NCBI GenBank assembly: GCA_020631735.1
Contig: CM036231.1
Span: 8,273,831-8,337,830, forward strand
DNA: 64,000 nt
DNA from: Saccharum officinarum
Taxonomy: Eukaryota; Streptophyta; Magnoliopsida; Poales; Poaceae
Direction of reading: 5' to 3'
The notes under the pieces are model-generated. The model searched no databases, was not told the DNA's origin, and saw nothing but the letters and a program-made list of their open reading frames with translations. A program made the position numbers and the translations under genes. Positions 1 through 11,949 of this stretch are shown here, piece by piece; position 1 is the first letter of the stretch; each line of letters starts with the position of its first letter.

Positions 1-433
1 GTGGTGTTATTTATAACTCATTGTTATTAACGGCAGCAGTGGCTTTATGTTGGACAATTTGGCTAACAAGAAACGAAGTAGTTTTTGACAAATGCAGACC
101 AAAAACTTTTTTGCAGGTGCTCTTCAGGGGAATCCATTGGCTACGACAGTGGGCAAGACTGCAGCGGCGTGATGATCTACGGGACCAGCTGACCCTTGCT
201 GGGCAACATTTGGAGACTTCAACCCTGCATTTCTTTAGTTCCGGTGGATGGTTATCTACTAGGTTTATTGGTCTTTCTTTCTTAGTCAAGACTTCTCTTC
301 ATGTTTTGTTTCCCAAAGTCTGGATGTGAGCTTCTGAACCTTGAAAGTAGTGTGCTGTGAACTTTGTAATAATGGGTCTGATTCTACCTCGGTAGATGAA
401 GCCGGATATAAACTATCTTTTATCTAAAAAAAA
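1..433 (+). mobile_element. 3' end of a LINE (non-LTR retrotransposon)
   Basis: The reading frame at 21-329 encodes the C-terminal tail typical of plant LINE ORF2 proteins, after the zinc-binding reverse-transcriptase domain (ALCWTIWLTRNEVVFDK motif). About 100 bp of 3' untranslated sequence follow, ending in a short A-run at 426-433. The 5' part lies outside the window, so completeness cannot be judged. It looks like a different subfamily from the LINEs at 11950 and 47943, whose 3' ends carry an 'agagctcctgc' motif that is missing here. Confidence 0.75.
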
Positions 434-985
434 TATGTTAGCCTACAAAGTTCAGAATTGCATCAAGTTGGAGCTGGAGCCCAGCCGAACAGGAGACTAA
501 GATTATGTAAATTAATCCAAAACCGAATGATAATGTTCACATCTTTTTTTTTACGATGAACAAACCATAGTAAAATGAGGGAAATTGTCTTCCCTTTTCA
601 TATCTCAAATAAAGTGTACTAGCAATAAATCAATCACCTCAATTTGGTATGTGAACCTTTTTTTGAAGAGATGTGAACCATTTATTGCTAGTACACTTTG
701 TGACTAAGTCTTACTTTACCGTCCTAATTTTTTCATGCGTATTGTCAATGAGTTTATTTTTCAGGAGGGTTGAAATTGCATGTCTGAACAAATGTTGTAT
801 GTCACAACCAAAAGAAATTAATTTTTGGTGAACTCGAGTCTCAATAAAATGAAATTAGAACATCATCTCAAAGAGTTTTCCTAAATTCAATTTCCATAGA
901 GGGGGCAGTCTCACAAAAAAAGTCCCCTATCCCTCCTAAATATTTTTCTCCCCTAACAGTTCCTCTATTTCAAATCAAATACATA
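434..985. other. AT-rich intergenic DNA
   Basis: No coding potential is seen. The stretch holds a small perfect hairpin (611-699, listed separately) and otherwise simple AT-rich sequence. Confidence 0.5.
611..699. repeat. Short perfect inverted repeat (hairpin)
   Basis: Positions 611-630 (AAAGTGTACTAGCAATAAAT) are the exact reverse complement of 680-699, separated by 49 bp. Inside the loop a direct repeat 'atgtgaacc' occurs twice. This could be a tiny foldback or MITE remnant; no target duplication is visible. Confidence 0.6.
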
Positions 986-2051
986 GGAGTGGGTGTCCGT
1001 CCATCCGGACGCCACTTTCTAGGCCTGCTTCCTCCCTGCATCTCTCCATCTCTCTCAAAAATAGCTCCCACTCTCGTGCTTGCCCATTGCGTACTGTTGC
1101 GCCGTGTGCTTGCTGCTACTGTCTTCCCCACCGCGCACCCCATCCCGTGCCGCGCGGCTCCTCCATCCCGCGCCGCGCCATGCTTCATCCCCCATTGTGC
1201 TCGCTCTAGCTCGTTGCGTGCCATGCCCCGTCCCCCGCGCGCACCGAGGTGCTACCGACGTGGCCGCCGCGACGCGTGACCTCAATAAGGAGATGTTGCA
1301 ATGAAAGCGCATGTTGCAAGTATATGTTTTTAAGTGTTTTGCAATTGTTTCATATGGATGTTGTAAAAATAGATCAGGTATTGGACATGTTGCATATGTT
1401 GCAAGTGTTTTAGAAGCATGTTGCAAGTATTTCAGAGGTTTATTCAAAATGTTATATCTGTTCAAGACGTATATTGCAAGCGTTCTGCATGTTGCATATG
1501 TTTCACACATATGTTACAACAACATGTTCCAAATGTTTTTGTTGTTTCAGTTTAATATTGCAATAAGTGTTTTCATGTTGCAAGTTGTTAGTGTTTTATC
1601 TAGATGTTGCATATATTTCACACATATGTTGCAAGTGTATGTTTCAGATATTTCATCTGTTTCGTACGTATGTTGCATTCAAGTGTTTCATGTTGCACGT
1701 GTTTCATGTTGTTCAGAGAGTCAAGGGCGTGGGGAGTGATGGTGGCACGACACGGGCACTGGGGAATGGCGCGTGATGAGTTGGGGGTGGAGGTGGCACA
1801 CGGCGCGCCGGTGTCCTGCGGACAGGGCGTGCTAAGCGTCGGTAGTCGAGGCACGACGGCGGCGGGGTGCGTACGGGGCGGGGCGAACGACCTCGAATCG
1901 AGGTGGGCGGGATGGGCTCCGCGTGTGAGGCAAGTCGTCTAGACGCGCGGGTGCTACGACGGGGCAGGGTGCACGTGTGGGGCTAGAAAAAAAATTAGCG
2001 GACAGGGCAAGCTGCGCAGTCGTCCGTCCGGACGTCCGAGCGCTAGCACTC
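986..2051. mobile_element. Non-autonomous DNA element, copy 1 (Mutator-like?)
   Basis: The left end (gagtgggtgtccgtccatcc) and the inverted right end (gagtgctagcgctcggacg) share a loose terminal inverted repeat around a CCGGACG core. The interior is a GC-rich block at about 1010-1290, then a degenerate tandem array built on 'gttgcaagtgtttca', then a second GC-rich block. A second copy starts 12 bp downstream. The long open frames inside are low-complexity or GC-rich and resemble no transposase. Assignment to the MULE class is a guess from TIR style and GC-rich cargo; no clear target duplication was found. Confidence 0.55.
1305..1712 (+). repeat. Degenerate tandem array of a TGTTGCAAGTGTTTCA-like unit
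   Basis: More than a dozen imperfect repeats of a roughly 15-30 bp unit (ATGTTGCAAGTGTTTCA and variants) run through this block. The same array appears in the second copy of the element at about 7600-7972, so it is a structural part of the transposon and not coding sequence. Confidence 0.75.
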
Positions 2052-2546
2052 GATAATGATTAGGAACGGGCATCCGTCGGTTCGGACGCCACTTTCTAGG
2101 CCTACGTGCTACCGGCCTAACATGCCTGCTTCCTGTCTGTGTCTCTCCATCTCTCTCTAAAATATCTCCCACTCATGTGCTGGCCCATCGTGTGCTGCAG
2201 TGCCGTGTGCTCGCTGTTGTCGTCTTCCCCACCGCTCACCCCATTCCGCGTCGCGTGGCTCCCCCATCTAGCACCGCGCCCCCATCCCACGTTGCACTGT
2301 GCTTCAACCCCTATGGCGCTCGCTCTAGCTCGCTGCACCGTCGTGCCGCACCTGCTCAAGCTCGCTGTGCGTCGTGCCCCATCCCCACACGCGTCGAGGT
2401 GTTGCTAGGGTGCTGCCATGATGCTGTCGACGTCGTAGTTCCCTACCAGAAGGTCATGGCCGCTGTCGACGACGTGGCCACTGCGCCGCGTGACCTTATG
2501 TAACACCCTTGGTGTTATAGTAACTAAAAACATGCTATGTCATCAT

Positions 2547-3441
2547 ATTGTAACAGAATCGACCAATTATACGAGATTAAGTAAGAAAATCACTCACCGA
2601 GCAGACGATTTAGCAAACTTAAGCCCGTATAACCCGGTAGTCCGTAAAATCACGACGGATTTCAAACCAACTTACATACCAGCCAAGATCGTAATAAGTT
2701 TAGCGGTCACCATTACAAATTACATAAAAGTTCGCGTCGCAAATACATCGGAGTTTAAACATAGTTATTACAAACCAAGTTCAAATAAAAGTAGCGAAAG
2801 CATTTAGTTCAAACCACACACTCACACAGAGTTTGAAATAAAGTGCCAGCTCAGGATCATCTCCAACAAAAGCATCAGACGAGACGTAGGGAATGACCAC
2901 TGCCCATGGTCCTAAGCTTCACCCATCGCAGGATAAAGACAGTTGATACAGTAGCCGTAATACATCTGCCCATCTGCAACAAGTGGGTGAAGCTTAATCT
3001 AAAAGATGGGCAGATGGGCAAATGTATTATGGCTACTTTATCAACTGCCTTTATCCAGCGATGGGTGAAGCTTAGGACCATGGGTAGTGGTCATTCCCTA
3101 CGTCTCGTCTGATGCTTTTGTTGGAGATGATTCTGAGCTGGCACTTTATTTCGAACTCTGTGTGAGTGTGTGTGGTTTGAACTAAATGCTTCCGCTACTT
3201 TTATTTGAACTTGGTTTGTAATAACTATGTTTAAACTACGATGTATTTGCGACGCGAACTTTTATGTAATTTGTGATGGTGACCGCTAAACTTATTACGA
3301 TCTTAGCTGGTATGTAAGTTGGTTTGAAATCCGTCGTGATTTCACAGACTACCGGGTTATACGGGCTTAAGTTTGCTAAATCGTCTGCTCGGTGGGTGAT
3401 TTTCTTACTTAATCTCGTATAATTGGTCGGTTCTGTTACAC
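2547..3441. repeat. 895-bp palindrome (two arms of about 430 bp)
   Basis: Sequence from 2547 to about 2976 is repeated in inverted orientation from about 3012 to 3441. The arms differ at about a dozen positions over the outer 330 bp that I compared, so identity is roughly 96-97%. The short loop contains 'gtgggtgaagctta', itself a copy of arm sequence. Because the arms are inverted, the two strands encode near-identical hypothetical peptides; these are shadows of the repeat, not genes. The palindrome lies in the U3 part of the solo LTR, upstream of its TATA box. Confidence 0.85.
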
Positions 3442-4589
3442 ATATGCATTGCAAAGCACCCATGATTAGGTTAACTACGTTATGCATCAACTAAAATGAG
3501 TTTATTTTTTTTAGGTTGGATGTGTTTCTTAGTGGTGTGACTCGAATCCGAAAACCCTAATTTCGAATGTCACCGCAAATACTTAATTTATGCCCTGCGT
3601 AATTTGAGGTGTATGACTGTGTTATACACTAGTGCCAAGTGTAGGGTATGAGCTCAAGTCCAACTTATAAAATAAAGCTTCAAGTTTGAGTTTGCTTTTG
3701 GAGTCCAAAACTTGTTGCAAGTTTTTCGATTCGAATTCAAATTCAAATTTGAGGAATTATTAAAAGAATTTTCGAAGTCAAACTGGTCAACCAAGAGTGA
3801 CATTTGGTCAAACATGTGATGCTTGACTCAATGATGCCCTTGGGTGATGGTGTGATCACTAAATAATCACCAATTAATAGAGTATCAAGTTTCAATTTGA
3901 AATCTTTCCGAAAACCCTAAAAACAAAATCCTGATTTTACCCCTTTTTGGAATAAATCAAAATCTAAGAAAGATTTCAAATAAAATGTAAAACCAAGTTT
4001 GTATATCTTTTTAAGGGCTACAAGTTTGGTGTTTTGAGTTTTCAAAGTTTCAGTGTAAAATTTGGAGTAATTTTGAAAAGATTCAAATCTCAAATTTGAC
4101 CCCTTTTCATATCCCCTATGCAATTTCAAAATGGAGACATAATTTGAAAATGTTTTGAATAGCAAAGTTGTAGGTCTTACTTAGATGTTCAACTTTGGTA
4201 TTTTGAGTTTTTGAAGTTTCAATATAAAATTCAAAGTAATTTTTAATTCACATATTTCCAGAAAATGTCCCTTTTTCAATTTAAATTCAAATTTTAAAAT
4301 CTACGCCAAATTGGAAAATATTTATATTGAGAAAGTTGTAGAGCTTTGAAAATTGAATAACTTTTGCATTTACAGATTTCAACTTCTATAGAAAAATTTT
4401 GAGTAATTTGAGAATTATCTCCAGTGGCAATTTCGTAATTAACTTGAAATCCGGCCAATGGCAGAACGCCACCTCCCGCCCGACGCCGGCGAGTTTCGAA
4501 CAGCTTCCAGGCGCGCCTTCGACCGCCAGCTCTGGCTTCAGCGTGTTCGCGACGTGCCGCGCGTCGTCTCGAGGCCATCTTCGTCGCCC

Positions 4590-4595
4590 TATAAA
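4590..4595 (+). promoter_or_regulatory. TATA box of the solo LTR
   Basis: TATAAA sits in 'gccctataaaggccg', about 130 bp downstream of 'ggccaatgg' and just before a CT- and GC-rich leader. This is the expected layout of an LTR promoter at the U3/R boundary. Activity is unknown. Confidence 0.5.
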
Positions 4596-7500
4596 GGCCG
4601 AGTACCGTCGTCGTCGTGCTTCTCTTTTTCTCTGTTTCCGCCGCCACCGAAGCTCTCCTATTCGCCACTGCCTCCATCGAGCCACCTCCAGCCACGCAAA
4701 CCACTCCTTTGCAATCGTCTCGCTCTCGCGCACCTCATCGGCTGCTCGCACCAACCTCTGTCGCCCGGGACACCCGCGCAGCCGTTGTCTTCTTCGCGCA
4801 CGGTTGGAGCGCCGCCACCACCACCCTCAGTGTGGTCCAGTCTCTCTGGTCCATCTCCGTCTTCATCGAGCACACCGTTGTGATCACGGTGAGCTCCTGA
4901 AGGTGTTTCTCCTTTCGTTTGAGTCTTTACCGCACCGGTGGGGGCATTTTCATCGTGACGCCGTCGTCACCGTCCGCCATGGCCGTCGGGGAGAGGTCAC
5001 CAGAGTGCGGGCTTGGTCGTAAAGGGTCGCGGTGAGTTCGTGAGACCAGTGTAGTCATGTTGGTTCGGCTCGAGCTCACCGAGATCTCGCCGTCGGCGAG
5101 ATAGCAGCCGGCGGCCACCGGCGGCCACGATCGGCGAGAGGGAGGATGATGACGAGCGGGGCCGCGTCGTCAGTGAGAGGCAGGGGGCGGGGAAGCGAGC
5201 GGGCCGGCCTGGCTTTGCTGGGCCGGGCGAAGCCGAGCAGGCCGCGGGAGAGGGAGAGGGGCGCGGGCGCGTGCGGGCCGCGCGAGCGCGCGCACGACTG
5301 GGCCGCCGGGGTGTCGTGGGCCGAGCAAGGGAGGAGAGAAGGGAAGCGCCCGAGTGGCTGGTTTTTATTTTTCTTTTTCAAAAATGTAAATAGTATTCAA
5401 TTTTATTTATTTTGTTGTAAATTATTGAGAATTAAAAAAATAGTAAATTTTTTTGACTAAACTCTTTGTACTGTGTATTATTTAAGAAAAATATTAAATG
5501 CCAATTTTGATTATTTTTTGTAAGTGATTTAATTAGCTCAATTAATTATTAAATGGCTTTTCCATAATTTTCCTAGGATTAATTAATTATCCAAAAATTA
5601 TGAAAATTGTTTTACCACTTATTTATGATGTAAGCTTTCTAAAATAAAAATTTGAGCTTAATTAGACAAAGTTAATTTTATTCTTAATTTATGCTTTATT
5701 AATTAATTAGTTAATCAATTAATTAGGGCTTAATGATTAGGGTTGTTTGAATTTGCGATTGAGTGTTGACTTTAGGTCATTAACCCTTAATGACCTTTAG
5801 CACCCTTAAATAATTGTTAAGCTCTCTTAATTATGTTGTTAAGACTTAATTGATGTTATTTCATGTGTTAAACGAAATTTCTTAATGAAGTAATTAACTT
5901 AATCGAACCCTAGTTAGATTTAGGTTAGAATCTTTTGTTTTGCAACTGTACCGCGAAGGAAAGTTGTACTCAAGTTATTACCTTTGTTATGCATCCATCA
6001 AGCATCATGTTTTTACTTCATCATCTTAAGCATACGTTATCATCACGTGTAGTCCCCGTGAACGAGGAGGTTGCCGAAGTTGAATCCGTTCCCGAAGAAG
6101 AACCGATGTCTGTGGAAGTGGGATTTGACATTTGCGGTACTGACCCATAACCTGAACTTCCCGTCGACCAAGGCAAGCCCTGGTTACATTTAATCATTCC
6201 TTGCATTTTGAAAAGTTTAATTCAATTATATTAATGTTTTATTGCACTAAGTGATGGGAGTTGAGTGATAACCTAATTACTGCATTACCATTCTTGATAT
6301 TTCGATATCATCCTTGTTACTGTTTTTATTGAAAAATGCTTAGTATGCTTAGCCATGCTTAATGAGAAAACTTTAAAAATATTGAGCAAAGTTTAAAGGG
6401 TTGTTGGACAACCACTTGATGAATAATGATGATGATAATCTGGGACCGGTCGGTGGACTTGCATCAGGAAAGGAGTCCCCATGTAATGTCTCTGACTGAG
6501 TCAGTTAAGGACCGTATCGTTGTTTGAATTGTGTGCGTCGAGAATTTGTAACTGACCACATGCTCCGGTAAGCCTAAGACCTCGGTAATGCCAACATGTG
6601 AACGGCCAACCATGCACTAGGAGTAGAGAGATGGCAAGAGTAGTGTGTACTCTCGTAGCTAAGGGCTGGATTGGAGGTGTACTATACTCTCGAGTGGCGC
6701 TGGACCCGGTCATGTTTTGGAGGATCCGAGTGAAGGTTGATATCTGTAGGTTAAAGTTCTACATGTGTCGTGTGGTTAAGAATCCCCAGCTGGGTATAAT
6801 CGATTCGAATCGTCGCTGCTCCTCGGTTAAGGAGACTCGATTCTCTTTTCAACATCGTAGTTAAGAAATGGAACTTTGGTCGGAGAATCAGAAAGAGTTG
6901 AATGAGTTATATGATCTAGATTAGAATCACTTACATTCTATTGATAAATAATACTGAGATAAAACATTGATCTTAAGGATTCACTGTTAGTAGCTTTTAT
7001 GCAAAAGAACCTTGATTCTTACTGGAATGTCACATTGATTCCCCTGAGCCTACATTCCTGAGTCGTCTTCATCCTGTTTCGTCGGTTAAGTCTTGTTGAG
7101 TACTTTCGTACTCAGGGTTTGTTGAACCCCTGTTGCAGGTGCGTCTCATGAACAGGTGTGTTTCGAACCCTATTGCATGACCGTCTTTGCGGTAAGCGAC
7201 GACGAGTAAGACGTTTGGCTCTTGGGCAGAGCGTCGCGTTTTGGTGATTGTAATAATGTTAATAATGCTACTCCACTATTATGGTTGTAACACTAAACTT
7301 AAGCTTTGTAAGTTTGGAACAACAGGTTTATGAACTTATGTTATGTAAGACTTCCGCTTTTGTACTCTGATGTAATTTATTATCTAAACTGTTATAATAC
7401 TGTAATGCCTCTAAAATATGATCCTGCTCGGAAGATCGTGGATGATTCGGGTTTCCCAAGGACACCCGACAGACTTCTTAAGTTCTGTGGTACACATGTA

Positions 7501-9884
7501 TGGTAGTTAGAGGTCTTTAAGACGATAACAAGTACACGTGGGCCATATTATTTAGGAGGTTCTGCCACACCTTAGCAAGGAGATATTACGATGAAAGCGC
7601 ATGTTGCAAGCGTAAGTTTTAAGTGTTTCAGACGTTTCAGAGGTATGTTGCAATTGTTTCATATGAATGTTGCAAAAGTAGATTAGGGATGTTGCTTTTG
7701 TTGCAAGTGTTTCAGATACATGTTGCAAGTGTTTGAGAGGTTTGTTCAAAATGTTTCATCTATTGCAGACGTATGTTACAAACGTTCTAATCTAGATGTT
7801 GCTTATGTTTCACACATATGTTGCAACAATATGTTACAAATGTTTTAGCTGTTTTAATATTATGTTGCAGTAAGTGTTTTCATGTTGTAAGTGTATGCTC
7901 CAGATGTTTCACCTATTTCATATGTATGTTGCATTCAAGCATTTTATGTTGCACGTGTTTCATGTTGTTTAGAGATTCAAGGGGCACAGGGAGTGATGGT
8001 GGTATGACGCGGGCATCGAGGAATGGTGTGGATGGGGCGCGATGGGGGCGGGGTGCACATGCGGGGCGGGGCGAATAGCCTCAAATCGAGGCGGACAGGG
8101 CGGGCTATGCGTGCGAGGCGAGTCATCCGGATGGGCGGGCGCTGCGACGGGGCGAGGAAAAAATCAGCGGGCGAGAGCAGGCTACAGGCGTCCGTCCGAA
8201 CGTCCGGGCGCTAGCACTGCCGAATACACATGATGGATAACATGTTATCCCAAATTTGAAGGGGAAAGAGAGTGTGATTGAAAATACTACTATAAAAATA
8301 TAATGGTGGATAGAGGGACCATTGGAGGGTGATTTTTGTTGCATATATAGGTTACTCTAGGTTTATTTTTTATAATTGCAAAGGTGGGTAATTATATGTA
8401 GATTTTAGGCAGTTACTCTACCTTTTTTCCATAATGAAAACGGTGGGTAATTTTTTAGAAAGTAGAATAAATTCTAACCAATATATTATCAATAATGAAT
8501 AGTCTATAGCTAGATGTTTCAACATCCTTTTTTCAAGAATTTCTAAGATTCATCTTTTCTTCTAACATTTCTTATGAGTAACATGTCCAAGAGGATGTTA
8601 ATGCTTCAAAATGAGTCTCTAACTAGTATTATTACTAATATAAAATGGTTGCAGACTTTGTAACCAACAACCTATCCCAACCTTTCCTTTTTGTGACGTA
8701 AATGGATCAGAAGAGACGGTTTTACTTTTAGTAACCAAGTTTTCAGTAGCAATTCTATCAATGGCTCAGAAAAAGGTTGTTTTTACTGATAGTGCCCAAC
8801 TTTTTAGTAGCAACTCTAATTTATGATCTCTTGATTTGAAGTACTAAACGATGAATGATGTCTCTCTCAGGGCTATATAATAACATAAGTAATGTCAATT
8901 GTTTTATAACTTCGATCGAATCGATAGAGGTAGGGCTACTGAAGTATCACAGGTAGCCACTATATTACTACTCCATGAACATAACTGGTATTAGATCACC
9001 TATGTGACCTGGGTGCCCCTTCCACGCCTGAACAAGCCAAACTCTAGTCAGAGAACACCAGAAGCACCCCACTGATTCTCTTGTGATCAGAGATTCAGTA
9101 GACTAGAAGCCCAATGAGCAGAGTGATTAGCAACAAGTCCTCTTCGCCAAGAACAAAACTTAACTGTTGAAGATCACCCAACCGAGACAGCTACTGAAAG
9201 CACAAGGTAATTAGTTTTTTGATATATCGGCAGCCAGTTTATTACTACTCTGCTCAGAAGCCTTCTGCCGCATTTGCATTATACTTAATTCTGAGTGCGG
9301 AAAACACTGAATTAGGTAGGCCAATCATGCCTCAGGCTCATGGAAGGCCAGACAGCCGCCGCCCCAGGGGCCCATCAAGATGGTCAGATAGATATGAACA
9401 ATCAGACAAGATCGATGTAGACCAAACATGGCACACAGTTCAAGGGGCAATCCATTCTGACACTGGAGACGCAATGGCATATCATTCACGGTCTAGGCTA
9501 TAATAACTGAATAAGATGATTGCTAGTGTATAAATGACGCCCTCCCTTTCATGAATCTCAAACAAAATGAACTAGTAATTCCCACCAAATTTATAGAAGA
9601 TCTAAGTGAAATTATATATGCTCCAGGTAATCTCTTCTTAGAATAAGGAGTTCATAATCAGCTCCCAAGATCAACTAATACAATCCAAATCAAGCAAAAC
9701 TACTCAAGAATATTTTGTACAAGTGGTATATCCTACAGTCTGTTTTCTATGTTTGAATAGCATGTTTGAATAAGAGTTCATGTTTATTGGTCGCTGCTTC
9801 AAACAGGATCTGAAAAGGTAAAGATGAGATGGAGCTAGTTTGGGAGGACTTGAGTTAGGTCTAGAGCTCCCAAAAACTAAGGAC

Positions 9885-9964
9885 GAAATAATTGGACTGG
9901 CTCCACAAACAAGTTTGATCTTAAGAAATAATTGGACTGGCTCCTAAAACAGGTTTGATCTTAA
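9885..9964 (+). repeat. 40-bp tandem duplication
   Basis: The unit beginning 'gaaataattggactggctcc' occurs at 9885 and again at 9925, with three or four differences. It is a local duplication in non-coding DNA. Confidence 0.7.
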
Positions 9965-10596
9965 TCTAAAAGACACAAGCTTGAGTTCAATATATAAACT
10001 CAGAAATTCAAGCACATCCTTTCTATACTATGAACATTGAGTCATGTTCTTCCACATATACAATCGCTGCACTGGATTTGTATCACAAAAAATCAATTAT
10101 CATCAGACCAAATAAGTTGAACCGATGAATCAGAGGATTCAGTTTAGCTGGCACTATTATTCCAATTCAGATGGTAACGCCAGATGCACACCCATCACTC
10201 ATCTATTTTGATCGTCCTAACTTATGCATAATGGATGCAAACTTTATTACCAAACAACACCCAAGTTAGCATACAGCCTATCCCCAACCTTTGGCATGAT
10301 CGATGGCTCAAAGAGAAATATTTTGAAGTACTAACCTATGACAATGACACCGAAGTTAGCCATAACAGAAACATGCTACTTTAATAGGTTGAGCTTATGT
10401 ATATCATAAGACTAACAGAACTTGACAGCGCGATGCAAAGCAGCATGGCTCAGTAAAGCAGCGCGATGCAAAGCATCACGGAGCTAACCCGTTGCATAAT
10501 CCCACTAAGAATAAGAACATCACCAATTAACCATTGCCGGTAGCCAATATATAACTATTCAAGGGGCATCAACAAGCATCATACCACTTATCTTAT

Positions 10597-10665
10597 GGAA
10601 CACTGATACGTACAGGCAACTAAAATTAAGCAAGGCTTTCAGAACACTGATACGTACGGGCATCA
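10597..10665. repeat. Copy of an SCP2 intron segment, 3' of the gene
   Basis: The motif 'gaacactgatacgtac' occurs twice here, and 'agcaaggctttcagaacact' occurs at about 10630 and again at about 11131 inside the second intron of SCP2, followed by a related 'gatacgggcaactgaaacta'. The similarity is local, a few tens of bases, and shows that a piece of the intron was duplicated into the 3' flank or the reverse. Confidence 0.7.
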
Positions 10666-10838
10666 ACGAGACAAGAACATTGAGCTTGATTTACGTGGAA
10701 GTTTAACCGTATCCAAATTCCACCGATAACATCAGATGGTCTTGTGTTTTCATGTTCCACTCATTCTATCTGGTACATAGTCATTGAAGCTTGCAAACCT
10801 TATTATCCAGCCGCGACCAAATAACACAATCCAGCCTT

Positions 10839-11517
10839 CTACAGCTTAGCAGGCTTGGGGAAGATGTCAGGGGTGAACTTCTGCGCTGCACTTATGCTCC
10901 CCTTGATTTTAATCGCCCCTCTGCACATCAATAGAGTCCATCAGCCTCAAAGAAACTACCACACATGAAATTCTAAATTGCAAGGGAAAAAAACAAGGAT
11001 TAGTCTTGTTCTCCTAACCGGATGAAAGCAATCTGCGGGTTCGTCTTGCCGGTTGCGATTCCAAGGAAATCGTTATCCGTGAAGGAGAAAGTAGCGTCCG
11101 GCTTTCCCTGGTACGGCCCTGGAAATCATAAGCAAGGCTTTCAGAACACTGATACGGGCAACTGAAACTAAGGTTGAAGGACGGTAAAGGAGGAACCTTT
11201 GGTGACCTCGCCCTTCTTGAGGTCGACCACGAAGAGCTCCTCATCAACGCCGATCTTCTGCAACGCACAACACCGCACAGGAATACAGTATCAGAAAGGC
11301 CGTCGATCTGACCTGAATTTCACGCAATCTAGGCCAGGAGAGGAGGGATTCATGAGTGATTCGAGAGGGAGGGGGAGGAGGGGAGCCTGACCTTGGGGGC
11401 GATGTTGAGCTGGTAGACGAGGCCGACCTTCTTGGTGAGCTCCTTGCCGGCGTCGGTGGCCAGGTGCTGGCGCATCAGCTCCAGGAGCTGCGCGGATTTG
11501 AGGCTGCTACCGTCCAT
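10839..11517 (-). CDS. SCP2: Sterol carrier protein 2 (SCP2 domain, peroxisomal)
   Basis: Four exons on the minus strand join in frame: 11392-11517, 11197-11257, 11019-11118 and 10839-10920, all with GT-AG introns (134, 78 and 98 bp). The product is 122 aa, the usual length of plant single-domain SCP2. It is one SCP2 sterol-transfer domain: an N-terminal helix (LLELMRQHL, residues 11-19), DAGKEL-KKVGLVYQLNIAPK to residue 42, a DLKKGEV strand, the DATFSFTDNDF lipid-pocket segment, and a C-terminal KFTPDIFPKPAKL. The last three residues AKL form a PTS1 peroxisome signal. Known plant SCP2 proteins bind and transfer sterols and lipids and act in peroxisomes; that role is inferred here. The start is the ATG at 11517 because it aligns with the family start (MDGSSLKSAQ); an in-frame upstream ATG would add an unusual extension. 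No frameshift or lost residue was seen, so the gene looks intact. Confidence 0.93.
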
Positions 11518-11949
11518 CTCAGCGGGCCAGCTGGGAGTTGGATTAGCACCGCGGAGGGCGCGGAGTAGAAACGGAGATTGGAGAAGGGAGACGCGAGAAG
11601 AGGATGAGGGGGCTTGGTCGGTTTTGTTGGGAAGCAGTAGTTGCGGGAAGGAGAAGGCAATCAAAGCCCCGGCAAGAGTACAACTCCAACCGCCGCCTTC
11701 AAGACGTGCAGGCACGCCACGCCACGCTGGATCTGGCTCTAGCAGGGTGGATGCCCCGGGCCTATCCGGGGGTTAGCTGTTGGCAGCGGCAGAACGGCGG
11801 GCAGAATTGCATAGATCGCGTTGAGCAATTTTTACAGTTTTATTTATTGCACTACGGAACTACGGGAGCACCAGTATCATAATCTCTCCAGGATGTACAA
11901 ATCACGTAAACAAATACTACGTACATAACACTTCGATTTTTTTTTATAT

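Larger units (their letters stand above)
2499..7569. mobile_element. 5.07-kb solo LTR (Gypsy, Tekay/Sukkula-like)
   Basis: The element starts TGTAACACCC and ends GTTCTGCCACA, so it has the TG...CA ends of an LTR. It is flanked by an exact 5-bp target duplication CCTTA (2494-2498 and 7570-7574). No second copy of the start or end is found inside, there is no primer-binding site or polypurine tract, and no gag-pol domain is seen. This fits a solo LTR left by recombination between the two LTRs of a long-LTR element. It contains a large palindrome (2547-3441), a CCAAT-like site near 4456, a TATA box at 4590, a GC-rich leader (about 4450-5350), then AT-rich DNA. The 'gagtactttcgtactcaggg' block near 7098 is common in grass Gypsy LTRs (recalled, not checked). 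Family name is tentative. Confidence 0.75.
2063..8219. mobile_element. Non-autonomous DNA element, copy 2, split by a solo LTR
   Basis: The left part (2063-2498) matches the start of copy 1 and stops in 'gcgtgacctta'. Matching sequence resumes at 7570 with 'ccttagcaaggagat' and runs to the right terminus near 8219 (cgctagcactg). Copy 1 reads continuously across the same point ('gcgtgacctcaataaggagatg'), so the intervening 5.07 kb is a later insertion. The array of TGTTGCAAGTGTTTCA-like units recurs at 7600-7972. No transposase is present. Confidence 0.65.
8220..10838. other. Intergenic DNA downstream of SCP2
   Basis: No gene is recognised. The first part (8250-8900) is AT-rich with semi-repeated 'ggtgggtaatt' motifs. 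The frame at 9219-9503 gives a 94-residue peptide of no recognised family. A 40-bp tandem duplication lies at 9885-9964, and a duplication of 'gcgcgatgcaaagca' lies near 10430-10480. Part of the stretch nearest 10838 must be SCP2 3' UTR. Confidence 0.4.

Noticed and set aside
1305..1712. CRISPR-like regular repeats
   Set aside because: The units are degenerate, have no unique spacers of constant length, and belong to a plant transposon.
2490..3490. Two mirror-image open frames (2490-2807 plus and 3236-3490 minus) that look like a conserved protein pair
   Set aside because: They are the two arms of the palindrome read on opposite strands; the similarity follows from the inverted repeat, not from selection on a protein.
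4399..5022. A 207-codon open frame with a TATA box upstream
   Set aside because: It lies in the GC-rich leader of the solo LTR, overlaps open frames in other phases, and shows no domain.
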